From assembly GCA_019744975.1 (NCBI GenBank), contig JAIETP010000006.1:1-64000 (forward strand): DNA of 64,000 nt, read 5' to 3'. Numbering within the stretch: the first letter of the stretch is position 1; every line of letters starts with the position of its first letter. Position numbers and translations under genes: made by a program. Shown one piece after another: positions 17,675-28,222 of this stretch. The notes beneath the pieces are model-generated. The model did no database searches and had not been told where the DNA came from. It saw only the letters and a list, made by a program, of their open reading frames with translations. The stretch comes from Burkholderiales bacterium (GTDB lineage: Bacteria; Pseudomonadota; Gammaproteobacteria; Burkholderiales; SG8-41).

Positions 17675-19084
17675 TTGCGTATTGTCATACTCGGTGCCGG
17701 GCAGGTCGGCAGCTCCATCGCTGAAAACCTGGTTTCTGAAGCAAACGACATCACCGTCGTCGATACCGACGCCGGACGCCTGCGCAAACTGCAGGACCGC
17801 CTCGACCTGCGCACCATTGTCGGCAATGCCGGCCATCCGGAAACCCTGGAACGCGCCGGCGCCCGCGACGCCGACATGATCCTTGCCGTCACGCAAAGCG
17901 ACGAAATCAACCTGGTCGCCTGCAAGCTGGCCGCGACCATGTTCAACATCCCGACCAAGATCGCGCGCATCCGTGCCGCGGATTACCTGTCGCACCCGGA
18001 AATGTTCTCGGCGGAAAATTTTTCGGTCGATACCGTGATCTGCCCCGAACAGGTGCTCACCGACTACATTGCCAAGCTGATCGAATTTCCAGAGTCACTG
18101 CAGGTGCTGGAATTCGCGGAAGGCCGCGTCAGCCTGGTCGCCGTGCGCGCCTTCCATGGCGGACCCCTGGTCGGCCAGGAACTGCAGACCATCCGCCAGC
18201 ACCTGCCCAACCTCGACACCCGGGTGGCGGCCATTTTCCGCCAGGACAGTCCGATCATGCCCGACGGCAGCACGGTGATCGAAGCCGGCGACGAGGTGTT
18301 TTTCATCGCCGCAACCGAAAACATCCGCGGCGTCATGCGCGAGTTGCGGCGCATGGACAAGCCGGTGAAGCGGGTTATGATCGGCGGCGGCGGCAATATC
18401 GGGCGGCGTCTGGCCAAGGCCATCGAAGACCGCTACGACGTCAAGATCATCGAATACAACCGCAGCGGCGCGGAAAAACTCGCCGCCGAACTGAAAACCA
18501 CGCTGGTGCTGGTCGGTGACGTCACCGACGAGGACCTGCTGCAGGCCGAGAACATCGGCGACATGGATGTCTTTTGCGCGCTGACCAACGACGACGAGAA
18601 CAACATCATGTCCTCGCTGCTCGCCAAACGCATGGGGGTGCGCAGGGTGGTGGCGCTGATCAACCGCGGTTCGTACGTCAACCTGGTGCAGGCCGGACAG
18701 ATCGACATCGCGATCTCCCCGGCGCAGGCCACGATCGGCACATTGCTGGCCCATGTACGCCAGGGTGACTGTGTCGCGGTGCACAGCCTGCGCCGCGGTG
18801 CAGCCGAAGCGCTGGAACTGGTAGCCCACGGTGACGCCCAATCGTCGAAAGTCGTCGGCCGGCGGATTGAAGAACTGGATCTGCCCAAAGGCGTCACCAT
18901 CGGCGCCATCGTCCGCCCGCCCCGGGAAACCGAAAACGGCAAATCCGCAGACAAGCACCAGGTGCTGATCGCGCATCACGATACCGTCATCGAATCCGAA
19001 GACCACGTCATCGTGTTCGCAATCAACAAACGCATCGTGCCCAAGGTCGAAAAGCTGTTCCAGGTCAGCATCGGATTTCTTTGA
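17675..19084 (+). CDS. trkA: Trk system potassium uptake protein TrkA
   Basis: 469 residues with a TTG start preceded by CAGGGAGATT. It is the cytoplasmic NAD-binding gate of the Trk channel and contains two RCK units. Each has a Rossmann loop: GAGQVGSSIAENL near the N-terminus and GGGGNIGRRLAKAIE near residue 235, with the acidic residue that binds the adenine ribose following (VVDTDAGR; IIEYNRSG). C-terminal RCK_C lobes follow each. trkH starts 47 bp downstream, giving a complete TrkAH system. Confidence 0.95.
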   Translation: MRIVILGAGQVGSSIAENLVSEANDITVVDTDAGRLRKLQDRLDLRTIVGNAGHPETLERAGARDADMILAVTQSDEINLVACKLAATMFNIPTKIARIRAADYLSHPEMFSAENFSVDTVICPEQVLTDYIAKLIEFPESLQVLEFAEGRVSLVAVRAFHGGPLVGQELQTIRQHLPNLDTRVAAIFRQDSPIMPDGSTVIEAGDEVFFIAATENIRGVMRELRRMDKPVKRVMIGGGGNIGRRLAKAIEDRYDVKIIEYNRSGAEKLAAELKTTLVLVGDVTDEDLLQAENIGDMDVFCALTNDDENNIMSSLLAKRMGVRRVVALINRGSYVNLVQAGQIDIAISPAQATIGTLLAHVRQGDCVAVHSLRRGAAEALELVAHGDAQSSKVVGRRIEELDLPKGVTIGAIVRPPRETENGKSADKHQVLIAHHDTVIESEDHVIVFAINKRIVPKVEKLFQVSIGFL

Positions 19085-19131
19085 GTCTCCGGTACACGTA
19101 CAACATGCATCCTGCCCAGCGCTGAACCGGC

Positions 19132-20589
19132 ATGTCCTGGTTATTGACCATTGCCCCGGTGTCCGCGCTCATCGCCATGGCGATGAGCCTGACCCATCTG
19201 CTGCCCATCGGCGTATCGCTGGCGCTCGACGACGGCGCCGCCGGGGCGCTGACGCTGTCGATGGTATTCAATTTTTCCGTGGGCGCGGTCATCTGGCTGC
19301 TGACCCGGCAGTACAAACGCGAACTCAGCCTGCGCGAAGGCATCCTGCTGGTGGTCACCGTGTGGTCGGGCGGCGCCTTGTTCGCGACGCTGCCGCTGAT
19401 GCTGACGATTCCGCAGCTCTCCTTTATCGACGCCTACTTCGAAGCCATCTCCGGCCTGACGGCAACCGGCGCCACCGTGCTGGCCGGACTCGAACATCTG
19501 CCGCCCTCGATCAACGTCTGGCGCGCCGTGCTGCAATGGCTGGGCGGCATGGGCGTGATCGTGCTGGTGGTGGCCATTCTGCCGATGCTTGGCGTGGGCG
19601 GACGCCAGATCTCCAAGTCCGAGATTCCCGGACCGATGAAGGACGAACAACTGACGCCGCGCATCACCCAGACCGCCAAGGGTTTGTGGCTGATCTATGC
19701 CGTGCTGACACTGTTCTGCGGCTTGGCCTACTACATGGCCGGAATGACCCGGCTCGACGCAATGATCCACAGTTTTACGACCATGTCGCTGGGCGGGTTT
19801 TCTTCCTACGACGCCAGTCTCGGTCATTTCAACTCGGCCACCGTGGAACTGGTGGCGATCACCTTCATGATCATCGCCGGCATCAATTTCTCGACCCATT
19901 TCCTGGTCTGGCGCAGCAAAAGCCTGCGCGCTTACGCCCGCGATACCGAGGCGCGTTATTTCATGCTGGTCATTGTCGCCAGCGTCGCCGGCATTGCCAT
20001 CCTGCTCTACGGTTCCGGCACCTACCCGGACTTCCCGACGGCGCTCCGTTATGCCGCCTTCAACATCATTTCCGTCGGCACCACCACCGGTTATGCCACG
20101 GCCGACTACAACCTGTGGCCGGTGTTCGCGCCGCTGTGGGTATTGTTCCTCGGCACTTTCCTCAGTTGCTCGGGTTCCGCCGGCGGCGGGATCAAGATGA
20201 TGCGTGCGATGATTCTTTACCGGCAGGTGTACCGTGAGATCAAGAGCCTTGCCCATCCGCAGGCGGTCAGCCCGGTAAAAATCGCCGGGCAGGTGGTCGC
20301 TGATCCGGTGGTGTTCGCGGTGCTCGGGTTTTTCTTCGTCTGGGTCGCGCTGCTGGTGACCATGACGCTGATCCTCGGCTGGACGGGGCTGGATGCGATG
20401 ACCGCGTTTTCAGCCGTGGTGGCCTCGCTGAACAACATCGGACCCGGCCTGCACCAGGTCGGGCCGGCAACCAATTTTTCGGTACTGACCGATTTCCAGA
20501 CCGCCGTCTGCGCCTTCGCGATGCTGCTCGGCCGCCTGGAATTGTTCGCGCTGCTGGTGATTTTTACGCCGGCGTTCTGGCGTAAATGA
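19132..20589 (+). CDS. trkH: Trk system potassium uptake protein TrkH
   Basis: 485-residue inner-membrane K+ channel-like subunit. The four M1-P-M2 repeats each show a pore-loop glycine: LTATGATVL, MSLGGFSSY, SVGTTTGYAT and NNIGPGLHQ. Many hydrophobic segments cover the whole length. It pairs with trkA just upstream. The ATG at 19132 follows a CGGC-rich spacer without a strong ribosome binding site, so translation may depend on trkA. Confidence 0.95.
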   Translation: MSWLLTIAPVSALIAMAMSLTHLLPIGVSLALDDGAAGALTLSMVFNFSVGAVIWLLTRQYKRELSLREGILLVVTVWSGGALFATLPLMLTIPQLSFIDAYFEAISGLTATGATVLAGLEHLPPSINVWRAVLQWLGGMGVIVLVVAILPMLGVGGRQISKSEIPGPMKDEQLTPRITQTAKGLWLIYAVLTLFCGLAYYMAGMTRLDAMIHSFTTMSLGGFSSYDASLGHFNSATVELVAITFMIIAGINFSTHFLVWRSKSLRAYARDTEARYFMLVIVASVAGIAILLYGSGTYPDFPTALRYAAFNIISVGTTTGYATADYNLWPVFAPLWVLFLGTFLSCSGSAGGGIKMMRAMILYRQVYREIKSLAHPQAVSPVKIAGQVVADPVVFAVLGFFFVWVALLVTMTLILGWTGLDAMTAFSAVVASLNNIGPGLHQVGPATNFSVLTDFQTAVCAFAMLLGRLELFALLVIFTPAFWRK

Positions 20590-20619
20590 GTTGGCGGAAA
20601 TGAGCGGCGCAAATAAAGT

Positions 20620-22053
20620 TCAGGGCTTCACCGCCTTGAACAGTTCCAGCGCCCGCAAACGCGCCACGGCATGGTCAACCACCGGCGCCGGATAATCGCG
20701 GCCGATGATCACCCCCGCTGCGCGCTGCTGATCCAGGGACATGGTCCACGGCGCATGGATGGCCCGCGCATCACAGCGCGCCAGTTCCGGCACGTAACGG
20801 CGGATGAACGCGCCGTCCGCATCGAATTTCTCCGACTGCGTCACCGGGTTGAAAATGCGGAAGTAGGGTTGCGCATCGCAACCGGTTGAAGCCGCCCACT
20901 GCCAGCCGCCGTTGTTGGCGGACAGATCAAAATCGTTGAGTTGATCGGCGAAATATTTTTCGCCCCGGCGCCAGTCCACCAGCAGATCCTTGACCAGGAA
21001 GGAGGCCGCGATCATGCGCAGCCGGTTGTGCATGTAGCCGGTCTGGTTGATCTGGCGCATCGCGGCATCGACGATTGGGTACCCGGTACGGCCCGTGCAC
21101 CAGGCATCGAACAATGTTTTGTCATTGGGCCAGCGGATGGCATCGTATGCGGGTTTGAAAGCGTGAGTCACTACGCGCGGATGGTGGTGCAAGATCATGA
21201 AATAAAAATCCCGCCACACCAGTTCCGACAGCCAGGTCGCCGCACCCTCTCCGCCGCCTTCCTCTACCGACTGCCAGGCTTTGTGCGCCAGTTCGCGGAT
21301 GGAAATCGTGCCAAAGCGCAGATGCACCGATAAATACGATGGTCCTTTTTTTGCAGGGAAATTGCGCGCATCACGATAACGCGCCATACGCGGCGCAAAA
21401 TCGGCAAACAGTTTCTGCGCGGCAGCGGCGCCGCCGGCGATGCCCAGTGCCTGCAGATTGGTCGCATTGAATCCGAGGTCCGCCAGTGAAAACGTTCTGA
21501 ACTTCCCCGGCGCCGACGCCAGCTTGCCTGCATACTGGTCGACGGGATACGGTTTCACAAAAAACGGTTCGAGTTTTTTCAGCCAGGCATTTTTGTACGG
21601 CGTGAACACCGAAAACGGCGTGCCGCCCAGGGTCAGGATTTCATCCTTTTCAAAAATGACCTGGTCTTTGCGGGTCAGGAACTGACATGGCAAAAGCTCG
21701 TGCGCAACCGCGGCATCACGCGCCAGCGCGCCGGGCTCGTAATCATGATTGGCGTATACCGCCTGCACGCCGAGCCGCGCGGCCAGCCGGGGTATTTCCG
21801 CGCGGGCACTGCCGTGCAGAACGATCAGTTGTCCGCCGCGCGCCGCCAGTTCGCGCCCGAGTTCCTCCACCGATTGCAGGATGAATTCGACACGGCGATC
21901 CGCTCGCGACGGCAAAACATCAAGGATTTCAGTGTCGTAGACAAAAACACAATAAACACGGCGCGCCGCCTTCAGTGCGGCATACAGCGCGGCATTGTCG
22001 ATTACGCGCAAATCACGGCGAAACCACATCAGTGCAGAGTCAATACCAGACAT
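20620..22053 (-). CDS. phrB: Deoxyribodipyrimidine photo-lyase
   Basis: 477 residues; repairs cyclobutane pyrimidine dimers with blue light. The N-terminal antenna domain starts [18 protein letters not shown], and the FAD-binding C-terminal domain shows [35 protein letters not shown] and [24 protein letters not shown] (split here for length: NNGGWQW then STGCDAQP). The tryptophans of the electron-transfer chain are in these blocks. Convergent with trkH. Confidence 0.94.
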   Translation of the reverse strand: MSGIDSALMWFRRDLRVIDNAALYAALKAARRVYCVFVYDTEILDVLPSRADRRVEFILQSVEELGRELAARGGQLIVLHGSARAEIPRLAARLGVQAVYANHDYEPGALARDAAVAHELLPCQFLTRKDQVIFEKDEILTLGGTPFSVFTPYKNAWLKKLEPFFVKPYPVDQYAGKLASAPGKFRTFSLADLGFNATNLQALGIAGGAAAAQKLFADFAPRMARYRDARNFPAKKGPSYLSVHLRFGTISIRELAHKAWQSVEEGGGEGAATWLSELVWRDFYFMILHHHPRVVTHAFKPAYDAIRWPNDKTLFDAWCTGRTGYPIVDAAMRQINQTGYMHNRLRMIAASFLVKDLLVDWRRGEKYFADQLNDFDLSANNGGWQWAASTGCDAQPYFRIFNPVTQSEKFDADGAFIRRYVPELARCDARAIHAPWTMSLDQQRAAGVIIGRDYPAPVVDHAVARLRALELFKAVKP

Positions 22054-22130
22054 CGCGGTTTGTCAGGATTATTTTGGGGGAGATTCAATTGTGGCGGTCG
22101 CCCCCCGGCTTTACAATAGCAGCGCAGCCC

Positions 22131-22691
22131 ATGAACAGCGTCGACCTCACCCGGCATTTCCTGATCGCCATGCCCGCCATGGCTGATCCGCACTTTGCCA
22201 AAACGCTGACGCTGGTCTGCGAGCACAATGAAAACGGTGCGCTGGGCATCATCATCAACCGCCCGACCGATCTCAGCCTGCGCGGCCTGCTGGAGCAGGT
22301 CAAAATCGTGCCGGGCGTTGATACTTTGCACGCGGTGCCGGTGCATTTCGGCGGCCCGGTGCAGGTGGACCGCGGTTTTGTACTGCACCAGCCGGTGGGC
22401 GCCTGGCAATCGACGCTGGCCGTGGGATCCGAAATCGGCCTGACGACGTCCAAGGACATACTCGAAGCGGTTGCCCGCGGCGAAGGCCCGCCGCAGATTC
22501 TGGTCACACTCGGCTACGCCGGCTGGGCGCCGGGACAGCTCGAGCATGAACTGGCACAGAACGCCTGGCTGACGGTGCCGGCGAGCACCGACATCCTGTT
22601 CGACATGCCGGCCGAAGAACGCTTCGCCGCAGCCATGCACGTGCTCGGCGTCGATTACGCCAATCTCTCGGACGTGGCCGGCCACGCGTGA
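22131..22691 (+). CDS. YqgE/AlgH family protein
   Basis: 186 residues of the UPF0301 family, starting [17 protein letters not shown], with the conserved [18 protein letters not shown] and [16 protein letters not shown] blocks. The structure is known for several members but the biochemical role is not established; in Pseudomonas AlgH was linked to alginate control. It is translationally coupled to ruvX (GTGA overlap) and sits upstream of pyrR-pyrB, a common order in betaproteobacteria and gammaproteobacteria. The ATG at 22131 is preferred over earlier in-frame codons because it matches the family start. Confidence 0.9.
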   Translation: MNSVDLTRHFLIAMPAMADPHFAKTLTLVCEHNENGALGIIINRPTDLSLRGLLEQVKIVPGVDTLHAVPVHFGGPVQVDRGFVLHQPVGAWQSTLAVGSEIGLTTSKDILEAVARGEGPPQILVTLGYAGWAPGQLEHELAQNAWLTVPASTDILFDMPAEERFAAAMHVLGVDYANLSDVAGHA

Positions 22692-23131
22692 GTCCGAGGC
22701 CGGCACGCGGCGCGGTGCTCGCCTTCGATTTCGGCGAAAAACGCATCGGCGTGGCCGTCGGTGAAATCGAACTGGCGATTCCCCACGCGCTGACGGTCAT
22801 CGCGGCCGAAGACAACAACGGCCGTTTTGCGGCCATCGCCACACTGATCACGGAGTGGCGGCCGGTGCGACTGGTGGTCGGCATCGCCAGCCATGCTGAC
22901 GGCGGGGTGCACGAAACCGGACGGCTGGCGCGGCGTTTCGGCCAGCGCCTGCACGGTCGTTTCGGCCTCGAGGTGGATTATGTTGACGAACGGCTGACTT
23001 CGCTCGCGGCGGAGACCGCGCTGCGGGAAGCCGGGGTAAGGACCGACAAACGCACCGCGCTGCTCGACGCGGCGGCGGCCGCGGAAATCCTCCGCGGGTG
23101 GTTCGCTGCGCCGCCGGAAAATGCCACCTGA
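22688..23131 (+). CDS. ruvX: Holliday junction resolvase-like protein RuvX/YqgF
   Basis: 147 residues, GTG start overlapping the stop of the algH-like gene. RNase H fold with the catalytic Asp in [15 protein letters not shown], the second acidic patch in DYVDERLTS and the last Asp in [11 protein letters not shown]. In E. coli YqgF is required for processing the 5' end of pre-16S rRNA, and resolvase activity has been reported in other species. Confidence 0.92.
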   Translation: MSPRPARGAVLAFDFGEKRIGVAVGEIELAIPHALTVIAAEDNNGRFAAIATLITEWRPVRLVVGIASHADGGVHETGRLARRFGQRLHGRFGLEVDYVDERLTSLAAETALREAGVRTDKRTALLDAAAAAEILRGWFAAPPENAT

Positions 23132-23196
23132 TTACGCATAAATCTGCGCCGCCGCCATTTTAGCGACGCGTCGATTGTGTTAGTCTACGGCCCGCC

Positions 23197-23700
23197 ATGC
23201 CGGCTAACCCGCTTCCTGATGCCGAGCAACTGCTCGCATCGCTGATCGACCGGATGCGGCCCGCCATCGGGCCGAACACCGGACTGGTGGGTATTCATAC
23301 CGGCGGCGTGTGGCTCGCCGAACGCCTGCATCAGGCGCTGAACATCCAGCTGCCCCTCGGCACCCTCGACGTTTCCTTCTACCGCGACGACTTCAACAAG
23401 AAGGGGCTGCGGCGCAACGTCAAGAGTTCCGACATTCCCTTCGACGTCGACGGCTGCGCCGTGGTGATTGTCGACGACGTGCTCTATACCGGACGCACCA
23501 TCCGCGCCGCCATCAACGAACTGTTTGATTACGGCCGCCCGGCAAGCATCCGCCTCGCGGCCCTGGTCGACCGCGGCGGACGTGAACTGCCGATCGCTGC
23601 GGAATTCACCGGTGCCGCGGTCCATGTGCCTCCGGGGCAACAGATTGAACTCACGCGCAACGCTCAGGGCCGGCTGGCCCTGCAGCTGACCCGGGACTGA
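23197..23700 (+). CDS. pyrR: PyrR-type uracil phosphoribosyltransferase/regulator
   Basis: 167 residues with the PRPP-binding motif [17 protein letters not shown] and the flexible-loop sequence DVSFYRDDF characteristic of PyrR. In Firmicutes PyrR attenuates pyr mRNA, whereas in proteobacteria its RNA-binding role is uncertain. The 65-bp leader before the ATG shows no obvious anti-antiterminator hairpin. pyrB starts 6 bp after the stop, so the two are cotranscribed. Confidence 0.92.
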   Translation: MPANPLPDAEQLLASLIDRMRPAIGPNTGLVGIHTGGVWLAERLHQALNIQLPLGTLDVSFYRDDFNKKGLRRNVKSSDIPFDVDGCAVVIVDDVLYTGRTIRAAINELFDYGRPASIRLAALVDRGGRELPIAAEFTGAAVHVPPGQQIELTRNAQGRLALQLTRD

Positions 23701-23705
23701 CGGCG

Positions 23706-24665
23706 ATGTGGCTTGACTCTGCCAACCCGCAACTCAACAAAAACGGCGAACTGCACCATCTGCTGTCGCTGGAAGGCCTGCCCGCGGATGTGTTGCGGCA
23801 GATCCTCGACACCGCGGAGTCCTTTGTCGGCGTCACCCAGCGCGAGGTCAAGAAAGTACCGCTGCTGCGCGGCAAGGCGGTGTTCAACCTGTTTTTCGAA
23901 CCCTCGACTCGCACCCGCACCACCTTTGAAATCGCCGCCAAACGCCTGTCAGCGGACGTGATCAATCTCGCGATCAACGTCTCCTCGCAAAGCAAGGGCG
24001 AATCGGTGCTCGACACCGTGGCCAACCTCGCGGCGATGCAGGCGGACATGTTCATTGTGCGCCACGCCGCCAGTGGCGCCCCGCACCTGATCGCCAAACA
24101 TGTCGCCCCCGACATCCATATCATCAACGCCGGCGACGGCCGCCATGCGCATCCGACGCAGGGCCTGCTCGACATGTACACCATCCGCCACTACAAGGGC
24201 GACTTCACCAGGCTGCGGGTGGCGATCGTCGGCGACATCCTGCATTCGCGCGTCGCGCGTTCGCAGATCCACGCGCTGACCACGCTGGGCTGCCCGGAAA
24301 TCCGCGTCATCGGCCCGAAAACGCTGCTGCCGGCGCAGGTCAACCGGCTGGGCGTGCAGGTCTACCCCGACATGAAAAGCGGGCTGAAGGATGTCGATGT
24401 GGTGATGATGCTGCGCCTGCAGAACGAACGCATGAACGGTGCCTTGCTGCCCTCGGCGCAGGAGTTCTACAAATATTACGGACTGACCGAGGACAAACTC
24501 GCGCTGGCCAGACCCGATGCCATCGTGCTGCATCCGGGCCCGATGAACCGCGGCGTGGAAATCGACTCCAGTGTCGCCGACGGCAAACAATCAGTGATCC
24601 TGCCGCAGGTGACCTTCGGCATCGCCATTCGCATGGCGGTGATGAGCATACTGGCGGGCAACTGA
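23706..24665 (+). CDS. pyrB: Aspartate carbamoyltransferase catalytic chain
   Basis: 319 residues; condenses carbamoyl phosphate with aspartate in pyrimidine synthesis. Carbamoyl-phosphate site [24 protein letters not shown], and aspartate-loop residues near MLRLQNERM are all present. No pyrI regulatory gene is adjacent. Instead the next gene is a dihydroorotase-like protein, the arrangement of the class A aspartate carbamoyltransferases of Pseudomonas, where the two form a dodecamer. Confidence 0.95.
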   Translation: MWLDSANPQLNKNGELHHLLSLEGLPADVLRQILDTAESFVGVTQREVKKVPLLRGKAVFNLFFEPSTRTRTTFEIAAKRLSADVINLAINVSSQSKGESVLDTVANLAAMQADMFIVRHAASGAPHLIAKHVAPDIHIINAGDGRHAHPTQGLLDMYTIRHYKGDFTRLRVAIVGDILHSRVARSQIHALTTLGCPEIRVIGPKTLLPAQVNRLGVQVYPDMKSGLKDVDVVMMLRLQNERMNGALLPSAQEFYKYYGLTEDKLALARPDAIVLHPGPMNRGVEIDSSVADGKQSVILPQVTFGIAIRMAVMSILAGN

Positions 24666-24673
24666 CGCTCACA

Positions 24674-25951
24674 ATGAAAATCCACATCAAAAACGGCCGC
24701 CTGATCGACCCGAAAAACGGGATCGATGCCGTACGCGATATTTATCTCGCCGCCGGCAAGGTGGTTGCGGTGGGCGAGGCTCCGGCCAATTTCGGCGCCA
24801 ACCGCATCATCGACGCCACCGGTCGCGTGGTCTGTCCCGGACTGGTTGATCTCGCCGTAAGACTGCGCGAACCCGGTTATGAATACATGGCGACGCTGGA
24901 ATCCGAAATGGATGCGGCGATTGCCGGCGGCGTGACCAGCCTCGCCTGCCCGCCCGACACCGACCCGCCGCTGGACGAACCCGGGCTGGTGGAAATGCTC
25001 AAGTTCCGCGCGAAAAACCTGAATCAGGCGCATGTGTATCCGGTGGGCGCACTCACTGTCGGGCTCAAAGGCGCTCAGCTCACCGAAATGGCCGAACTGC
25101 GCGATGCCGGCTGTGTCGCGTTTTCTCAGGCGGAAGCCCCCATCACCGACAACCAGGTACTGCTGCATGCGCTGGAATACGCGGCGACCTTCGGCTTCGC
25201 GGTATGGCTGCGCGCACAAGATCCGGCACTGGCGCGCCACGGCGTTGCGCACGAAGGTGAGGTTGCCACCCGCCTCGGCCTGCCGGCCATTCCAGTGACC
25301 GCCGAAACCGTCGCGCTGTCGACCATCCTGATCATTGCCCGTGAAACCGGCGCCCGCATCCATATCGCCCGGCTGTCCTCCGCGGAAGGTGTCGCCATGG
25401 TGCGGGATGCGAAATCCCGCGGTCTGCCGCTGACCTGCGACATTGGCATCCATCACGCCCACCTGTCGGAAATGGACATCGGTTACTTTGACCCGAACTG
25501 CCACCTGACGCCGCCGTTGCGCAGCCAGCGCGATCGCGATGCACTGCGCGCGGGACTCGCCGACGGCACCATCGACGCCTTGTGTTCGGATCACACGCCG
25601 GTCGATGAAGACGTCAAACAGGTGCCTTTTTCCGAAGCCGAGCCCGGCGCCACCGGCGTTGAGCTGCTGCTGCCGCTGGCGCTGAAATGGGCGGAAGAAT
25701 CCGGACTCGGTCTCGGTGCCGCCATCGAACGCATCACGGCAAAACCTGCTGCCATCCTCGGCATTGACGCCGGGCACTTGGGCGTTGGCGCCACCGCCGA
25801 CGTCTGCATCTTCGATCCCGACAATCACTGGCGCATCGAAGCCGCGGCACTCCAAAGCCAGGGCAAAAACACACCCTTTTCCGGGATCGAAGTGCGCGGC
25901 CGCGTGACCCACACGCTGGTCAGCGGCACGCTGGTCTATGAGAAAAAATAA
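24674..25951 (+). CDS. Dihydroorotase-like protein, probably non-catalytic (PyrC'/PyrX)
   Basis: 425 residues of the amidohydrolase family aligned with type I dihydroorotase. The zinc-binding HxH that normally occurs in PGxIDxHVHLREPG is replaced: here the sequence is PGLVDLAVRLREPG. The later H in the HICHVST-type segment is also changed (IHIARLSSAEG). The aspartate in CSDHTPV is kept. This is the pattern of PyrC' subunits, which have no dihydroorotase activity but are needed to assemble aspartate carbamoyltransferase with PyrB. The gene starts 8 bp after pyrB. A separate active dihydroorotase is expected elsewhere. Confidence 0.85.
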   Translation: MKIHIKNGRLIDPKNGIDAVRDIYLAAGKVVAVGEAPANFGANRIIDATGRVVCPGLVDLAVRLREPGYEYMATLESEMDAAIAGGVTSLACPPDTDPPLDEPGLVEMLKFRAKNLNQAHVYPVGALTVGLKGAQLTEMAELRDAGCVAFSQAEAPITDNQVLLHALEYAATFGFAVWLRAQDPALARHGVAHEGEVATRLGLPAIPVTAETVALSTILIIARETGARIHIARLSSAEGVAMVRDAKSRGLPLTCDIGIHHAHLSEMDIGYFDPNCHLTPPLRSQRDRDALRAGLADGTIDALCSDHTPVDEDVKQVPFSEAEPGATGVELLLPLALKWAEESGLGLGAAIERITAKPAAILGIDAGHLGVGATADVCIFDPDNHWRIEAAALQSQGKNTPFSGIEVRGRVTHTLVSGTLVYEKK

Positions 25952-25974
25952 TCAATAAAAACAAATAGTTATAG
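25943..25974 (+). repeat. AT-rich interspersed motif, copy d
   Basis: Core AATAAAAACAAATAGTTATA directly follows the pyrC' stop, in the direction of transcription. Differs from copies a and e at one or two core positions. Confidence 0.5.
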
Positions 25975-26065
25975 TGATTCTGCGGCCCCTGTCCGCGGAA
26001 TGTCTGTTAAACTAAGCGCCGTTCCGCTGGTCACACCACCAGCACCTCCATCACCATAGCGAATC

Positions 26066-28099
26066 ATGAATCCCTTACTCGATTTTTCGGGCCTGCCCCG
26101 TTTTGCCGATTTCAAACCCGCGCATGTTGCGCCGGCGATTGACCAGTTGCTGGAAGAAAACCGCGCATTGATCGCAGGGCTCGCGGCAGATCCCGCAGCG
26201 CCGGCCTGGAATAATTTTGTCGGGCCGCTGGAGGACGCCAATGAACGGCTGCATCGCGCCTGGGGCCAGGTCGGCCACTTGAATGCAGTGATGAACAGCC
26301 CGGAACTGCGCGAGGCTTACAACGCCGTCCTGCCCAAAATCACCCAGTACTACACCGAGCTCGGCCAGCATGAAGGGCTGTACCGCAAATTCAAGGCACT
26401 GCGCGCCACGGCCGGATTTTCTGCACTGAGCCCGGCGCAGCAAAAAATCATCGACAACGAAGTGCGCGATTTCCGCCTCGGCGGCGCCGAACTGCCGGCC
26501 GCCGGCAAGCAACGCTATACCGAGATCAGTGACCGGCTGTCGATGCTGACTTCGCGTTTCAGCGACAACCTGCTCGATGCCACCAATGCCTGGTCGCATG
26601 TCGTTACCGATGCCGCGGAACTCGCCGGCTTGCCCGACGATGCGCGCGAAGCGGCGCGCGCCGCAGCCGAAGCAGACAAACAGGCCGGCTGGAAATTCAC
26701 TCTGCACGCGCCTTCGTACATGCCGGTGCTGCAATACGCCGACAACCGCGTATTGCGCGAACGCATGTACCGCGCCTATGTCACCCGCGCCTCCGAATTC
26801 GGTGATGCCAAACTCGACAACACCGCGCTGATCACTGAAATCGTCAGCCTGCGCCGTGAAATGGCGCAACTGCTCGGCTTCGGCAATTTCGCTGAATATT
26901 CGCTGGAAGCCAAAATGGCGGATACGCCGGCGCAGGTACTGCAATTCCTGCGCGAATTGGCGGTGCGCGCAAAACCCTATGCCCGGCGCGACCTGAAGGA
27001 ACTGCAGGAATTCGCCCGCGCGGAACTGGGCATGACCGAACTCTCCGCCTGGGACTACGCTTACGTATCGGAAAAACTGCGGGTTGCGCAATACGCCTTC
27101 TCCGAAAACGAAGTGAAGCAGTATTTCCCGGAGACCACGGTGCTGCCCGGCATGTTCAAGGTGGTCGAAACCTTGTACGGCTTGAGCATCGCGCCGGCCG
27201 AAGCCCCGCAATGGCATGACGACGTGCGTTTTTTCTCCATCCGCGACCGCAGCGGCGCGCTGGTCGGCCAGTTTTATCTCGACCTCTACGCGCGCCCGAG
27301 CAAACGCGGCGGCGCGTGGATGGACGACGCCATCACCCGGCGCAGCACGGCGCAGGGCACGCAGGCGCCGGTGGCTTATCTCAACTGCAATTTCACGCCG
27401 CCGGCGGCTAAAAAACCCGCCCTTTTTACGCACGACGAAGTGATCACGCTGTTCCATGAATTCGGCCACGGCCTGCACCACCTGCTGACCCGTGTCGATT
27501 ACCTCGGCGTGTCCGGCATCAACGGCGTGGAATGGGATGCGGTCGAGCTGCCGAGCCAGTTCATGGAAAACTTCTGCTGGGAATGGGGCGTCGTCGAACC
27601 GATGACCCGCCATGCCGACAGCGGCGCGACACTGCCGAAAGTACTGTTCGACAAAATGCTTGCCGCGAAAAACTTCCAGAGCGGCATGCATACCGTGCGC
27701 CAGATCGAATTTTCACTGTTCGACCTGCGCCTGCATTACGACTTCGATCCGGCCGGCAAACAGACCACATTGCAACTGCTCGACGAAGTGCGCCGCGAAG
27801 TGGCTGTAGTCATTCCGCCCGCCTACAACCGTTTCCCCAACAATTTTTCGCATATTTTTGCCGGCGGTTACGCCGCGGGTTATTACAGCTACAAATGGGC
27901 GGAAGTGCTGTCGGCCGACGCCTACAGCCTGTTCGAGGAAAACGGCGTACTCGACCCGCGGACGGGGATGCGCTTCTGGGACGAAGTGCTGGCCGTCGGC
28001 GGCAGCCGCCCGGCGCTGGAATCCTTCGTCGCGTTTCGTGGCCGGGAACCGAACATCGATGCCCTGCTGCGCCACAACGGCATGGCTGCAGCCGCCTGA
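26066..28099 (+). CDS. prlC: Oligopeptidase A (M3 family metallopeptidase)
   Basis: 677-residue cytoplasmic zinc peptidase that degrades oligopeptides, including cleaved signal peptides. The zinc-binding HEFGH motif is at H464-H468, and the downstream Glu ligand lies in NGVEWDAVELPSQFMENFCW (read as GVEWDAVELPSQ then MENF). The HAPSYMPVLQYADNR and AGGYAAGYYSYKWAEVL blocks are family hallmarks. Length matches E. coli OpdA (680). Confidence 0.95.
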   Translation: MNPLLDFSGLPRFADFKPAHVAPAIDQLLEENRALIAGLAADPAAPAWNNFVGPLEDANERLHRAWGQVGHLNAVMNSPELREAYNAVLPKITQYYTELGQHEGLYRKFKALRATAGFSALSPAQQKIIDNEVRDFRLGGAELPAAGKQRYTEISDRLSMLTSRFSDNLLDATNAWSHVVTDAAELAGLPDDAREAARAAAEADKQAGWKFTLHAPSYMPVLQYADNRVLRERMYRAYVTRASEFGDAKLDNTALITEIVSLRREMAQLLGFGNFAEYSLEAKMADTPAQVLQFLRELAVRAKPYARRDLKELQEFARAELGMTELSAWDYAYVSEKLRVAQYAFSENEVKQYFPETTVLPGMFKVVETLYGLSIAPAEAPQWHDDVRFFSIRDRSGALVGQFYLDLYARPSKRGGAWMDDAITRRSTAQGTQAPVAYLNCNFTPPAAKKPALFTHDEVITLFHEFGHGLHHLLTRVDYLGVSGINGVEWDAVELPSQFMENFCWEWGVVEPMTRHADSGATLPKVLFDKMLAAKNFQSGMHTVRQIEFSLFDLRLHYDFDPAGKQTTLQLLDEVRREVAVVIPPAYNRFPNNFSHIFAGGYAAGYYSYKWAEVLSADAYSLFEENGVLDPRTGMRFWDEVLAVGGSRPALESFVAFRGREPNIDALLRHNGMAAAA

Positions 28100-28222
28100 T
28101 ACGCGGCAAGCTGGCGTACGACAATAGTATCGGCCGCGGTATCATGCAGGTTCGCGGCTGCTGCAAGGGCTTGAACCGGATTTCCTGCACCACTGGTTTT
28201 GAAAATTCGCGAGGTGATCACC

